Source of the DNA: a virus
IMG/VR virus record: IMGVR_UViG_3300009420_000033
Coordinates: 1 to 37,803 of that record
Reading direction: 5' to 3' (one strand)
DNA length: 37,803 bases
Part shown: positions 1 to 8,191 of the stretch, one piece after another
Position numbering within the stretch: position 1 is the stretch's first letter
How the letters are laid out: each line of letters opens with the position of its first letter
The notes under the pieces: model-generated
Database searches by the model: none
What the model saw: the letters and a program-made list of their open reading frames with translations, nothing else
Told to the model about the DNA's origin: nothing
Program-made: the position numbers and the translations under genes

Positions 1-1426
1 GATTATCCCTAAGAGCAAGCCTTGTGAAAGAAAGAGTGGGAGTTAGGACTACCTCATCTCCAAACTCATCAACCTCTATAAACCCCATCCTTGCACACAT
101 AGGTTTAAAAAAGTATTCCTCAACTAAGTCTTGAAGTTGTTCTCTCAATAGCATATATCTTGTATTGATAACCTCTAGGTTCAACCTGTCCCCGGAGTAA
201 GAACTTTCCCCACTCAATAAACTTTCGGTAACACCTAAACCTGCATATAACTGACGGTCTGTAAGGTCATATTCTGAGGATAAATCGAGAAGTCTTTGGT
301 CTGCTCCCATTTCTTCCCAATTAACTTGGAAGTTAGCAATAATAGAATAGTCAGGGTCTTGCAAGGCTAAATCTACTTGTTCTCTCAATGCCTCTATATC
401 CGCCATATCTAAATCTTCACCGTACACGATACGGATAGGAGTCATGTGTCTGGAAGCAATAGAAGTTTGGGCTTGGCGTAATTTATCTCTATATACGAGG
501 GATCTCATACACCTTTCAAGCACACTATGCCCCCTTGGCTCATAGTCGGACTTTCTGTTCGCAAGGTAATAAACAAAACTACCCGCATCCGGATCTGTGT
601 TTAAAGGTATATTCCCTTCATCTAAGATTGCCTGTATAACATCCGGAGGCATTGACTCTACAACACGAATAGCATTAGGGTCGCCTTGTTGGGCTTTTTC
701 TAGAACACTTTTTGTTTTAGAATCCGGGATCAACTCAATTATTCTTTCATCAGTGAAGTTAAAACTCTGCATTGAAATCTGCTCAGGAGGTAAAACCCGA
801 ATAGAAGTCCAACCTCGATAATTCTTTTTAAGCCATTCCGACGCTCTTTCATTGGCATCGGACCTATCCACATAAACTTCTTCTGCAGTACCATCTGGTA
901 AAAGGGTTCTAGAAATCTCCCCTCTTATCTCAGGGGGCATCTCAGGATTTGCATCCTCACACCAAACAAAAACCTCACCTATCAAGTTTCGGTCATGAAC
1001 AATAGCCAGTAGTCTTTGAAGCAATCCTATCTTCTTCGCCCACTTCTCGCAAAAACGAGTGGATTGTCGAGCTAACTCTTGATTCTTTGCCTGAGGAATG
1101 CCAATACGGATCTTTGATAAAGGTAGCTCAGTGTGCAAGTCTATAGCCTGCCCAACAAACGGTTCGGTCTTATAGAAGAATCTATAATAGTTCCACTGCT
1201 CATGGAGGCTTTGAGGCAGCTCAAGAAAATCCGTAGACAGTTCCGGAGAGTAAAAGTTACCACCGCTACCCTGAACGGTGTTCGCCCCTCCTAGACCTCC
1301 TCCAAGGCTTGCTACACGGGACTTCATAGAAGATGTAATAACCCTTCTAGGTTTTCCCGTCTTTGCAGATTTCTTGCCATCCCCCGAAGGAACCTTAGCA
1401 ACGGACTTACCTTCTTCGTTTTTCAC
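1..1426 (-). CDS. Portal protein, cut at the left edge
   Basis: Open reading frame of 475 codons that runs off the left end, so the C terminus is missing. The portal forms the twelve-subunit ring at the head vertex through which DNA is packaged and to which the tail joins. What I see: a basic, low-complexity N terminus of about 55 residues containing SRVAS, then a portal-like body with PFVGQAIDLHTELPLSKI (about residues 87-104), HDRNLIGEVFVW (about 141-152) and a long helical region (LREQVDLALQDPDYSIIANF). The position after TerL fits the usual head-module order. I chose the GTG at 1426 because AGAGGTGAAAG just upstream is a good ribosome binding site; the start overlaps the end of the preceding gene by 20 bases. 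The family call rests on overall pattern and context, not on one diagnostic motif. Confidence 0.78.
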   Translation of the reverse strand, partial: MKNEEGKSVAKVPSGDGKKSAKTGKPRRVITSSMKSRVASLGGGLGGANTVQGSGGNFYSPELSTDFLELPQSLHEQWNYYRFFYKTEPFVGQAIDLHTELPLSKIRIGIPQAKNQELARQSTRFCEKWAKKIGLLQRLLAIVHDRNLIGEVFVWCEDANPEMPPEIRGEISRTLLPDGTAEEVYVDRSDANERASEWLKKNYRGWTSIRVLPPEQISMQSFNFTDERIIELIPDSKTKSVLEKAQQGDPNAIRVVESMPPDVIQAILDEGNIPLNTDPDAGSFVYYLANRKSDYEPRGHSVLERCMRSLVYRDKLRQAQTSIASRHMTPIRIVYGEDLDMADIEALREQVDLALQDPDYSIIANFQVNWEEMGADQRLLDLSSEYDLTDRQLYAGLGVTESLLSGESSYSGDRLNLEVINTRYMLLREQLQDLVEEYFFKPMCARMGFIEVDEFGDEVVLTPTLSFTRLALRDN

Positions 1427-1670
1427 CTTTCACCTCTTTCTTTTTCTTTTTTGAGACTTCTTCAAATTCTTTAACTGGGATTTTAATTTTAATTTTAGAA
1501 ACAAGATCAAGAGCAGGGGCAATTTTCCTTTCAAGTTTTCTTTTCTCTGCCCTAGATATATCTAAGTCATTCAAAAACTTAACAACCATTTGAAGTTCTC
1601 GGCTGGCTCTTTGCAGATGCTTATTGAGAACTTCTTGGTCATGACTATTATTTCTGTTATAATCTCTCAT
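1407..1670 (-). CDS. Small basic helical protein of the head module
   Basis: 87 residues, mostly charged helix (QRASRELQMVVKFLND, then a lysine-rich C-terminal third ending KKKKKEVKGEKRRR). The ATG at 1670 forms a TGATG overlap with the stop of the upstream gene, which indicates translational coupling; a TTG 21 bases further up is possible but less likely. It lies between a beta-rich virion-type protein and the portal gene and overlaps the latter. I do not recognise a family. The basic tail could bind DNA or an acidic partner inside the head, which is inference only. Confidence 0.6.
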   Translation of the reverse strand: MRDYNRNNSHDQEVLNKHLQRASRELQMVVKFLNDLDISRAEKRKLERKIAPALDLVSKIKIKIPVKEFEEVSKKKKKEVKGEKRRR

Positions 1671-2242
1671 CAGTACTTTAAATCCACGCAAAGTCGGTTT
1701 CCATTTTTAATAGTAGGAACCGCAGACACTATACCTACCTGAACAGGTGTTCCAACCCCAGCTGCTATTAAGTTCGCCTCAGAATCATTACAAGCCAACC
1801 CGTTTTCAGAGATTCGCACAGGTTGGTTCAAAATATAGGTTATCGCCCCACCATTTCTGACACCTCCACCAGTTAAAGCGATAGTTTCAAAGGCTCTAAA
1901 ATATGCCCTCGTTCCACCGTTCACCATAGTAGCGACGTTGTTCCCACCTGTAGGGCTACGGAATTGTTTTCCGATAAAGTTTTCTGGGGAACCTACACCT
2001 GGACCTCCTGGTTGTAACGGAGTATAGTTTTCAGATTGAAACAATAAAAATCCTGCGACATTAGTTCCATCGCTGACTTCTACTGTAAAGGTTTGTGTCC
2101 CTGTTGCATACTGCACAAAAACTCCTCCCCTCCAACCTGCTCTTCGTAAAAGTGGTCCGACTGTAACAGGGAATCTATCTCCGGGAAACATAAGTTCCAC
2201 GTCAAGGGCATCGTCTAAAGACGAGTTTAATATATCAGGCAT
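1670..2242 (-). CDS. Beta-rich protein between terL and portal, possible virion protein
   Basis: 190 residues, rich in Gly, Val, Thr and Asn and predicted mainly beta (GWRGGVFVQYATGTQTFTVE near residue 37, FLLFQSENYTPLQPGGPG near 85). No signal peptide, membrane segment or catalytic motif is visible. The ATG overlaps the terL stop (TAATG), and a strong AAAAGGAGG lies inside the last codons of terL, so it is coupled to packaging gene expression. Composition and place would suit a head decoration, head fibre or neck protein, but I recognise no specific family. Confidence 0.6.
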   Translation of the reverse strand: MPDILNSSLDDALDVELMFPGDRFPVTVGPLLRRAGWRGGVFVQYATGTQTFTVEVSDGTNVAGFLLFQSENYTPLQPGGPGVGSPENFIGKQFRSPTGGNNVATMVNGGTRAYFRAFETIALTGGGVRNGGAITYILNQPVRISENGLACNDSEANLIAAGVGTPVQVGIVSAVPTIKNGNRLCVDLKY

Positions 2243-4152
2243 TAAAACCTCCTTTTGGTATCAATTGGCATACGAGACTCATGAGAACCTTTTCTGGCTC
2301 TCCTAGAAGTAGCACCGAACCTACCACTAGAAGAAGAGCCAGAGGAAAACCCTTTTTGAGAACCCCGTATAATTGCTTTTTTATTTGAATTTGAAGATGC
2401 AAGCCAGCACATTCTAGCCAAGGCATCCGCAAAGTCATCATGCTTTCCCTTTGTTTGTGGAGCTTCTACTTCAACCACATACTTGGAAACATAATTTGCT
2501 TGTAACTCTAAGAGCTCAGTGATGTAAGGGGAATACTCTTCCCCCTCTTCCGGATCATTATATATTCGAAGTTTATCATCGAACATAAGGTTCTTTACAT
2601 TTTGAAACATTTGAGAAGTGAGTTGTCTTGTATGATGCTTAGAAGTTAATTGGCCGAGACCTCTTTTCTTTAAAGCCTGTTCCATAGGAATCCCAACCCA
2701 CTGGTCAAATATCCCCTCAACTATATAAAAGTTCTCCGCAAAAGATTGAATCCAATCCGCCACCGCATCAAAGTCTAACCTTTCTTCTTCTTCAAAAGGA
2801 TGTACTCCAGCTTTTATTCTAGCCATTAGATCGATTACAACCTTTCCATCCGAATCATTATGACCAATTGAAACAGCGCACCAGTCACCTACAAGGGCTA
2901 TATCCACTCCCATAAAGTATGGTACTCGATAGATTCCTTTATTTCGGGGCTTTAATTTTACGTCAATGCAGTTTAGAAGATCGTCTGGGTTCTGCATCCA
3001 ACCCCTCGTTCTATCCGTAAAGATGGCTCCGAATTCCGTGTAAAATACGTTCGGGTCTTTTAAATAGGAGGCTACAAAAGTAGCTGCAGGAACTGTGGGG
3101 TTAACCTCCCAAGTAGGAGCCTGTATGCATAACATCTGGTCCGCTGCAATATTATTTCCAAAACCCAACTCAAATTGAGTGTAAAACAAGCCTTGCTTTC
3201 CAAGAGGGGATGAGATCATAACAATACGACCTTCGTTATCACCTATCGGAATAGTAGTATCTTCGGGGTCTTTAGGGGAAAAAGTTCTAGTAGAAGGTTC
3301 CACTGCTTGATATACTTCGTCTGCAGATGCTTGACCTTGTTCCCCAAAGTGGGCAACCTCGTCGAGTGCAACCATCAAGTTTGCCCCCCCACGTAGTCCT
3401 TTTGCCACACAAGACTTAAAGGTAACATTTATGGAAAACCTTGCTTTGGGGTTTTTCTGATAAGAACCATAAGTGTCTATATCATAAGGAGTTTGAAAGG
3501 TAGCATAACTTTGAGTAGCATTTGCTGCATAAGGTCTAAAGTAATCGCACTTCTGGAAATGCCCAGAAGCCTCCCGATATAACAAAGATGCTTGGGCTTG
3601 GTCCGTCGCTACGGAGATTAGCTGTATAACATTTGACTGAGAAGAACCGTAATGCTGTTGAGGATTCCCAAGTAGCAAAAGTTTATATGCCTCGTAAGCC
3701 ACAATACAGGATGTTATTAACGTCTTTCCTGAGCGACGTCCAACACTGAGGACCATTTCTCGCCTTTGACTTCCTGGAACAACCTTTTCTATGTTACAAC
3801 GCCCCTCGTCGAATAAGAACTTTAAGTAGCCAGCTTCTGACATATACTTTACGTCTTCCCGTTTGAAATCGGTAACAACTATTCGGTACTTGTAATAGCC
3901 GTATTTATCTACAAGATCAGGAGAGTATCCAGGAGCAGTTGTAGGAACCTCTTCGTGTAAAGGAAAATCAAAGGGGTTCTCATCTAAAGCCATTCCATAA
4001 TGGGCTTTTAGTATTATTCTTTGAACAGGGAACAACTTTAAACCCAAACCCCAAGGTGCTTGAATAAAATTGATTACATCTACAGGAGTTTTCTTTGCAC
4101 TAGAATCCCCTGCACCACGACCAATATTTGCAACAATAGAACTTAAATCCAT
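2242..4152 (-). CDS. terL: Terminase large subunit (DNA packaging ATPase/nuclease)
   Basis: 636 residues, a usual size for TerL. This motor protein pumps DNA through the portal into the prohead by ATP hydrolysis and cuts the concatemer. Visible motifs: Walker A GRRSGKT at residues 138-144; Walker B LMVALDE with D264-E265, preceded by the conserved stretch KGLRGG; a coupling-type motif MISSPLGKQGLF near 313; the RNase H-like nuclease domain begins with FMGVDIALVGDWCAV (first catalytic Asp) and ends with a DDFADALA acidic motif. The last 40 residues are Ser/Arg-rich and look disordered (SSGSSSSGRFGATSRRARKG). It starts 11 bases after the preceding gene and overlaps the following one by a TAATG. 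Confidence 0.96.
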   Translation of the reverse strand: MDLSSIVANIGRGAGDSSAKKTPVDVINFIQAPWGLGLKLFPVQRIILKAHYGMALDENPFDFPLHEEVPTTAPGYSPDLVDKYGYYKYRIVVTDFKREDVKYMSEAGYLKFLFDEGRCNIEKVVPGSQRREMVLSVGRRSGKTLITSCIVAYEAYKLLLLGNPQQHYGSSQSNVIQLISVATDQAQASLLYREASGHFQKCDYFRPYAANATQSYATFQTPYDIDTYGSYQKNPKARFSINVTFKSCVAKGLRGGANLMVALDEVAHFGEQGQASADEVYQAVEPSTRTFSPKDPEDTTIPIGDNEGRIVMISSPLGKQGLFYTQFELGFGNNIAADQMLCIQAPTWEVNPTVPAATFVASYLKDPNVFYTEFGAIFTDRTRGWMQNPDDLLNCIDVKLKPRNKGIYRVPYFMGVDIALVGDWCAVSIGHNDSDGKVVIDLMARIKAGVHPFEEEERLDFDAVADWIQSFAENFYIVEGIFDQWVGIPMEQALKKRGLGQLTSKHHTRQLTSQMFQNVKNLMFDDKLRIYNDPEEGEEYSPYITELLELQANYVSKYVVEVEAPQTKGKHDDFADALARMCWLASSNSNKKAIIRGSQKGFSSGSSSSGRFGATSRRARKGSHESRMPIDTKRRF

Positions 4153-4163
4153 AGCCTAGAACC

Positions 4164-4835
4164 TTATCTAGATGCCTGACGCATTCTTCTTCGAGCATCT
4201 TCTTTCCAGGCATCGTCGAAAGAAGAAATAAGTTTAGCGAAAACCGTTTCCACATGCTCAGGTGGAACCCCCGACTCAAGTAATACCCCTCTAAAGGTTT
4301 CGAGTAACAAAGAGAATACTTCCTTAAATACAGGGGAATCTAAATCTATTACCCCACCTTCGGACAAAGACTTCTTTCTAAGCCATATATCACTCATACC
4401 TTTAAGTATACGTGCCCTTTTAGTGGCGAGGTTTGCAGCAGATGCACCGTTTCGAAAGGCTTCTTCTTTTTCAAAATCTATTACCGCAGCGTCCTCGGCC
4501 AATGCAGTTAAGATGCTTTCTAAAACTTTATCGGACTCCGAAGAAATTCGAACGGTACTGATAAGAGGATCCGAGGCTACATGCTCTTCCCTTGCCTGAC
4601 ACACTTCTGCTACTTGGGTACTGATCGGAGATAGGACTGCTTTCTTTCGCCTTCCTGGAGTTCCTTTCATTACAATAGGGATTCCGCTCCCATTTAGAAC
4701 TACCTCATCGTTATCTAAGTCGACTTCATCAGGTCTTTTATAGGCTTGCTTTCCAGAGGTTCCTACGGTTAAAACTCTACGCACTCCCTCGGATAAGTTG
4801 TCTAGTAGTTTTTGCCTTTCTTCTCTTGTTTGCAT
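4164..4835 (-). CDS. Unknown helical protein before terL; possible small terminase subunit
   Basis: 223 residues. The C-terminal 140 residues are strongly helical and charged (for example VFKEVFSLLLETFRGVLLES), and the N terminus carries MQTREERQKLLDNLSEGVRRVL. Small terminase subunits are short helical DNA-binding proteins often coded just before terL, and this gene ends 11 bases before terL, which is the main reason for the suggestion. No clear helix-turn-helix was seen. Residues around 58-64 (GTPGRRKKAV) share TPGRR with the neighbouring 192-residue protein. Start ATG with AGGATAGTG upstream, 4 bases after the preceding stop. Confidence 0.45.
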   Translation of the reverse strand: MQTREERQKLLDNLSEGVRRVLTVGTSGKQAYKRPDEVDLDNDEVVLNGSGIPIVMKGTPGRRKKAVLSPISTQVAEVCQAREEHVASDPLISTVRISSESDKVLESILTALAEDAAVIDFEKEEAFRNGASAANLATKRARILKGMSDIWLRKKSLSEGGVIDLDSPVFKEVFSLLLETFRGVLLESGVPPEHVETVFAKLISSFDDAWKEDARRRMRQASR

Positions 4836-4839
4836 ATCA

Positions 4840-5418
4840 CTATCCTATAATTGCGGGACCTATACTTCGCACTGCTTTATTAGGATACCCGTCAGATGGT
4901 GTGAGAGTATAGTTTCCGGCATCCGGACCTGTAACTTGTAGTAGCATAAACTCAAACTCCAAACCTACAGGTAAGGTTACATGAACAATACTTAGGTTTG
5001 CAAGGGTAGTCCATCCAGTTGTAGCGGAAATATAAGCTGCTAGGTTGATTGAGGTTGCAGCAGTATCCCCGTTTACAACTGCAAAGTCGACGTCAGGAAC
5101 TGCCGTCCAATCCCCCATAACAATCCTTGTTTGTGCGGAAGTTACCACTGTAACAGCTGCATCAACAGTAATTGCAAAAGTTGGGGCAGTAGCCACTTCC
5201 ACCATACGACCTTGCATAGTTCGCCTGCCTGGAGTTTTACCTCCAACAGTTGCTTGCTCCATACCCCGACCACTTATTTGAGGGAACAGCTGGGTTTCAT
5301 AAGTTGAGCGAACCTTAACAGGGTTTCCAGAAGTTCCTTTGGAAGGATCTGAACCTTGTCTTAGGTTTGCAACTAGCATCTTGAAAGGTTTTTGGGCACC
5401 TATAACTCTTCTGGGCAT
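4840..5418 (-). CDS. Virion-type beta-domain protein, first gene of the head module
   Basis: 192 residues. The N terminus is basic (MPRRVIGAQKPFKMLVANLR); GGKTPGRRTMQGRM lies near residue 60; residues from about 80 on are beta-rich and contain DTAATSINLAAYISATTG followed by alternating hydrophobic strands. The pattern of D-A-A-T, N-L-A and A-x-I resembles small domains common in phage tail and head proteins, and a similar stretch occurs in the sheath protein of this window near residues 215-235. AACGGAG is a good ribosome binding site. It is the first gene behind the late-promoter-like motif at 5445-5461 and probably leads the head operon. Exact function unknown. Confidence 0.6.
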   Translation of the reverse strand: MPRRVIGAQKPFKMLVANLRQGSDPSKGTSGNPVKVRSTYETQLFPQISGRGMEQATVGGKTPGRRTMQGRMVEVATAPTFAITVDAAVTVVTSAQTRIVMGDWTAVPDVDFAVVNGDTAATSINLAAYISATTGWTTLANLSIVHVTLPVGLEFEFMLLQVTGPDAGNYTLTPSDGYPNKAVRSIGPAIIG

Positions 5419-5444
5419 ATATAACTCCGTTTCATAGTAATATG

Positions 5445-5461
5445 CTATAAGTTATTTATTG
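5445..5461 (-). promoter_or_regulatory. Late-promoter-like motif upstream of the head module
   Basis: Sense strand CAATAAATAACTTATAG, ending 26 bases before the start of the 192-residue protein gene. It is one of seven copies of CAATARAANNYTTATAS in this window, all in gaps before virion-region genes. The gap (5419-5488) has no other evident feature. Confidence 0.7.
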
Positions 5462-5488
5462 CCTAGCTCAAAACATAGACCCTTCAAG

Positions 5489-5923
5489 TTAATCCTCCTC
5501 GATAATTCCATATATAGAATCCCAGTCAGAATAGACGGCATTCTCATAGGTGCTATTACCGTCTTGAACCTCAAAAACTCCGTCATGATCTTCGTCCGTT
5601 AAGCTAATAGGCTTACGACCTCCCTCACCGTGCCCCCAATAATTAAGCCACATATACCTATTGGCATTGGAGATACCTTTTGGTCGCGCTCTTATAGGCT
5701 CTAAAAGGTCTAAGGGAACCACTTCCGCATCAGGGTGTTTTTTAAAATACTTGAATAGGTCTTCGGGCAAAGGATGCCGTTCCCAATCTTGCCAAGAAGT
5801 ATCTTTTATGCTGGAAACCTCTTCTTTATTTGGTTTCCTTCGCAGTTTCCAAAGATCAGGGTCACCCATGAACTTTGAAAATAAGTATTTACTGGCTACC
5901 CTAGAAGAAGATGCTCTTTTCAT
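5489..5923 (-). CDS. Unknown acidic protein with basic RVASKYL N terminus
   Basis: 144 residues. The first 18 residues are basic and helical (MKRASSSRVASKYLFSKF), then a Trp- and Pro-rich body (SWQDWERHPLPEDLFKYF), ending in a very acidic tail (YSDWDSIYGIIEED). The basic start resembles those of other proteins in this half (MKRRSYITSK, MKRQYSNRSARFS, and SRVAS in the portal). It starts 1 base after the stop of the GNAT-like gene, so it is the last gene of that transcription unit, and the next gene downstream has its own promoter-like motif. No family recognised; a virion role is inferred from the neighbourhood. Confidence 0.55.
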   Translation of the reverse strand: MKRASSSRVASKYLFSKFMGDPDLWKLRRKPNKEEVSSIKDTSWQDWERHPLPEDLFKYFKKHPDAEVVPLDLLEPIRARPKGISNANRYMWLNYWGHGEGGRKPISLTDEDHDGVFEVQDGNSTYENAVYSDWDSIYGIIEED

Positions 5924-5924
5924 A

Positions 5925-6425
5925 TCAATAACCCCACCTTGTGTATTTCGGGTCTAAACCCGAGGAGTCTAAAACTCCCATTCTCTTAGCTCTTCTTAGG
6001 AATCTATCGGAAGAAGAACTTGCTATAACATTTAACCAGTCAGGGTAATCTACCATTCTACAATTTACCAAGGGGTCTATAAAAATACCCTTTGGTACTT
6101 TCATTTTTCCAGGATAAGAAAACTTGTGCCAAATAAACTTAGCGGAAACTGAAACTGCTTCCCTGCTAGGGGTTAAGCCCCGATATCCCATTACGGATAT
6201 AATTTCCATAGCATAGTAATACATTAAAGGTCCGTATCCCTGCGCTGCCTTTACACTCACAACTTGATAAAGGACTCCGTCTTGTGCGCAAGAAGGTTCT
6301 ATTTCTATGAACGCCAAAACTCCGTCCGGATCTTGTATTTCTATAGATACAAAAGACTCGTCTCCTGTTAGAACCACTTTGGACCCTAACGGAGGACGAG
6401 TTTTCATTTTAGCGTACCTTATCAT
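5925..6425 (-). CDS. GNAT-fold-like protein of unknown substrate
   Basis: 166 residues. A central GNAT-like segment near residues 60-90 is suggested by strand VLYQVVSVKA, the turn AQGYGPLMYYYAMEI (similar to the acetyl-CoA-binding Q/R-x-x-G-x-G/A loop followed by a helix) and then GYRGLTPSREAVS. I recall related segments in uncultured-phage proteins, where their activity is not established. The start ATG at 6425 has AAGGG at suitable distance; an ATG six codons later (MKTRPPLGSKV) is also possible. The DNA around that second ATG is repeated upstream at 6864-6906. Transferase activity is not shown; this is a fold-level guess. Confidence 0.4.
   Translation of the reverse strand: MIRYAKMKTRPPLGSKVVLTGDESFVSIEIQDPDGVLAFIEIEPSCAQDGVLYQVVSVKAAQGYGPLMYYYAMEIISVMGYRGLTPSREAVSVSAKFIWHKFSYPGKMKVPKGIFIDPLVNCRMVDYPDWLNVIASSSSDRFLRRAKRMGVLDSSGLDPKYTRWGY
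6374..6416. repeat. Direct repeat A, copy 1 (5' end of GNAT-like gene)
   Basis: 43 bases matching 6864-6906 with two mismatches (offset 490). This copy codes for the N-terminal KMKTRPPLGSKV of the GNAT-like protein. Confidence 0.9.
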
Positions 6426-6443
6426 TTACAGCCCTTATATATT

Positions 6444-6818
6444 TTAGCAATCAGTTCCAGAAAGTGTGCCATCTAAGCCCACCAAAATTCCGAAGTTCTC
6501 AGAGTCCATGTTCCGCAAGCATAACTCAATACCAGCCTTTCTCGGCATCATTGAGCCTAATGGGATTTTAACACTATGATCAAAGTTCCATTTGAAAGAG
6601 GCAGACTTCATATCCTTTTTAATTTGTTTGTGTGCCAAGGCTATGAACTTCTTCATAGGAATCCCATTGTAACCAAACCCGTCACAAAACAGGTCTAAAA
6701 GGATAAGCGACAACTCTCCTCCTGCTGAAAAGTTTCCAGCCACCTTTTTATTAGAGGCTAGTTTTTTTAATTCTCGAACTTCTTTTAGAAGTTCGGTTGC
6801 TGTTAATTCTCTTGACAT
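6444..6818 (-). CDS. Unknown protein with RELTA-type helical N terminus
   Basis: 124 residues. The N-terminal helix MSRELTATELLKEVRELKK is followed by LASNKK and a mixed domain (FDHSVKIPLGSMMPRKAG). The ATG at 6818 is chosen because AAAAAGGAG lies six bases upstream; an ATG nine codons earlier has no comparable site. The same helix and the same ribosome binding site occur inside the C39 peptidase gene, where the DNA around 7363-7421 is nearly identical, so this gene's 5' end derives from a local duplication. A third, more distant version of the helix is in the protein at 21595-22101. Function unknown; likely a late gene product. Confidence 0.55.
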   Translation of the reverse strand: MSRELTATELLKEVRELKKLASNKKVAGNFSAGGELSLILLDLFCDGFGYNGIPMKKFIALAHKQIKKDMKSASFKWNFDHSVKIPLGSMMPRKAGIELCLRNMDSENFGILVGLDGTLSGTDC

Positions 6819-6856
6819 TTTAATCTCCTTTTTAGATGATGCCATTATTTGTTTCC
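6801..6856. repeat. Direct repeat B, copy 1
   Basis: About 56 bases nearly identical to 7363-7421, with one 3-base gap and few substitutions. It covers the ribosome binding site and first codons of the 124-residue protein gene plus upstream sequence. Confidence 0.88.
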
Positions 6857-6863
6857 GATAAGG

Positions 6864-6906
6864 CCACTTTAGATCCTAACGGAGGACGAGTTTTCATTTT
6901 AGCGTA
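6864..6906. repeat. Direct repeat A, copy 2 (gene remnant)
   Basis: 41 of 43 bases match 6374-6416. Here the sequence lies in the gap between the C39 peptidase gene and the 124-residue gene and codes only for a short open piece, MKTRPPLGSKVAL and about ten more residues, before a stop. It looks like the cut-off 5' end of a second copy of the GNAT-like gene, fused directly to repeat B. Confidence 0.8.
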
Positions 6907-6918
6907 TCTATACACGAT

Positions 6919-7926
6919 CTACCTATAATTTACAATGACATTAAACTCGACATTTGCGGTGTAAGGTCTACGGACATAGAAACCGTCTGCATCATATACA
7001 GGTCCACCGTCCCAACCAGTTATTGGACCTCCCTCCTGGTAACGGTAATCCTCCAATTGCACATCAAAAATATATTCTGGGAATTCCCTGTTCAATGTTT
7101 TCTCAAGGTTTGTATCCAAGTTCTTCTCAGAAGGAACACCATAATCTGAAGAATAACGAATAGATATGCGCCCTTTGTCTCCAAAAACACTTCCTAAGAA
7201 AACTGCTGGTTTTGAGTTCTTGGCCATAGAACTGCCAGCAAGACCCATGACTGCTTTCTGAACTTGTCTTGTCAGTTTCTTAGTTGGTGCGTTTCTCCTT
7301 TTACTTGCCAACCTACCCAAATTAGATTTGATTTCTCTTACTTCTTTAAGTAAGTCTTTTGCTGTTAATTCTCTTTTTGACACTTTATTCTCCTTTTTAG
7401 ATGATGCCATTATTTGTTTCCCATCAGGGGTTATTTCTCTTTCGATTGCACAAGCAGGGCGACGAACTAAATAGTTCGGCCACTTCTCATACCACTTTGA
7501 ATAAAACTCTGCTTTTGGTACAACCCTTACGGTTTCTTCAGGGTCCGGAAGGTTTGGGTCTGCAACATATACATTATAGTCTTCATCTACATCAAAAACT
7601 ACAGAAGCATGAGACCAATCTCTTCCCTCTGGGTTCCATGCAATCATGACCGGAATACCCTTATCAGTCCACTCTTTTAATTGCTTTACGGTGGAAGGCA
7701 TTGTAAGTGTTGCCCTACAACCATAATGTTGTGCACAGGCTAGTGCCTGCTCCCATGCAGCTCCTCTCATCGGTAGTGCGCCCATTACCTTATTGACTTC
7801 ATCTTCGGTTGCGTGTGCGTAGTCTAGAGCCTGTAAACACATACTCATAGAGGTAGACATACATGAATATTGTGTCCTTTGCCTTTTCGGAGTTACATTC
7901 GCTTTTGCGCTTTTAGCATAAGTCAT
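6919..7926 (-). CDS. C39-like cysteine peptidase joined to a second domain
   Basis: 335 residues. Residues 1-165 form a C39-like papain-fold peptidase: RQRTQYSCMSTSMSMC has the putative catalytic Cys22 with Gln16 before it, DWSHASVVFDV gives His106, and VADPN gives Asp123, with typical connecting sequence (GIPVMIAWNPEGRDWSHAS). In phages such proteins may mature virion proteins or act on host proteins; the substrate is unknown. From about residue 174 (MASSKKENK) comes a separate unit of about 150 residues that starts with the RELTA-type helix. An internal GTG at 7383 preceded by AAAAAGGAG is in frame and could start that unit on its own. I chose ATG 7926, where the peptidase domain begins and which overlaps the upstream stop; longer forms add unlike sequence. 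Confidence 0.75.
   Translation of the reverse strand: MTYAKSAKANVTPKRQRTQYSCMSTSMSMCLQALDYAHATEDEVNKVMGALPMRGAAWEQALACAQHYGCRATLTMPSTVKQLKEWTDKGIPVMIAWNPEGRDWSHASVVFDVDEDYNVYVADPNLPDPEETVRVVPKAEFYSKWYEKWPNYLVRRPACAIEREITPDGKQIMASSKKENKVSKRELTAKDLLKEVREIKSNLGRLASKRRNAPTKKLTRQVQKAVMGLAGSSMAKNSKPAVFLGSVFGDKGRISIRYSSDYGVPSEKNLDTNLEKTLNREFPEYIFDVQLEDYRYQEGGPITGWDGGPVYDADGFYVRRPYTANVEFNVIVNYR
7363..7421. repeat. Direct repeat B, copy 2 (inside the C39 gene)
   Basis: Nearly identical to 6801-6856. It includes AAAAAGGAG and the in-frame GTG at 7383, at the boundary between the peptidase domain and the second domain. Confidence 0.88.
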
Positions 7927-8167
7927 CAAAAATCCCAGGATGTGCACCCTCCCATAACATAGCGATATGCGAGATAAGGACATGAACATAAAAAGGTTCG
8001 TCGCATTCTCTTTCCCACACATTTCTAACAGGAGGTCCTGCTTCTACCATTCCTTGATCAGCGAAACTTTTATTCAAGATAGCAGTATCATGGTCATCTA
8101 AATGTAAAACGGTATGAGAACCGTCCTTCCAAAAGATGGTATTTACGGTTAGGTCTTGGTCCGACAT
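7913..8167 (-). CDS. Unknown 84-residue protein, first gene of its unit
   Basis: 84 residues, soluble, with MSDQDLTVNTIFWKDGSHTV at the start and CDEPFYVHVLISHIAMLWEG towards the end. AAGGAGTTCTT gives a strong ribosome binding site. It follows the late-promoter-like motif at 8192-8208 by 24 bases and overlaps the C39 peptidase gene by 14 bases, so the two are probably co-expressed. No family recognised. Confidence 0.55.
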   Translation of the reverse strand: MSDQDLTVNTIFWKDGSHTVLHLDDHDTAILNKSFADQGMVEAGPPVRNVWERECDEPFYVHVLISHIAMLWEGAHPGIFDDLC

Positions 8168-8191
8168 AAGAACTCCTTTATAAAGTTTCCA

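Noticed and set aside
7927-8022. Longer start for the C39 peptidase gene
   Set aside because: The added 32 residues overlap most of the upstream gene's end and do not resemble the peptidase N terminus, while the start at 7926 fits the domain border.
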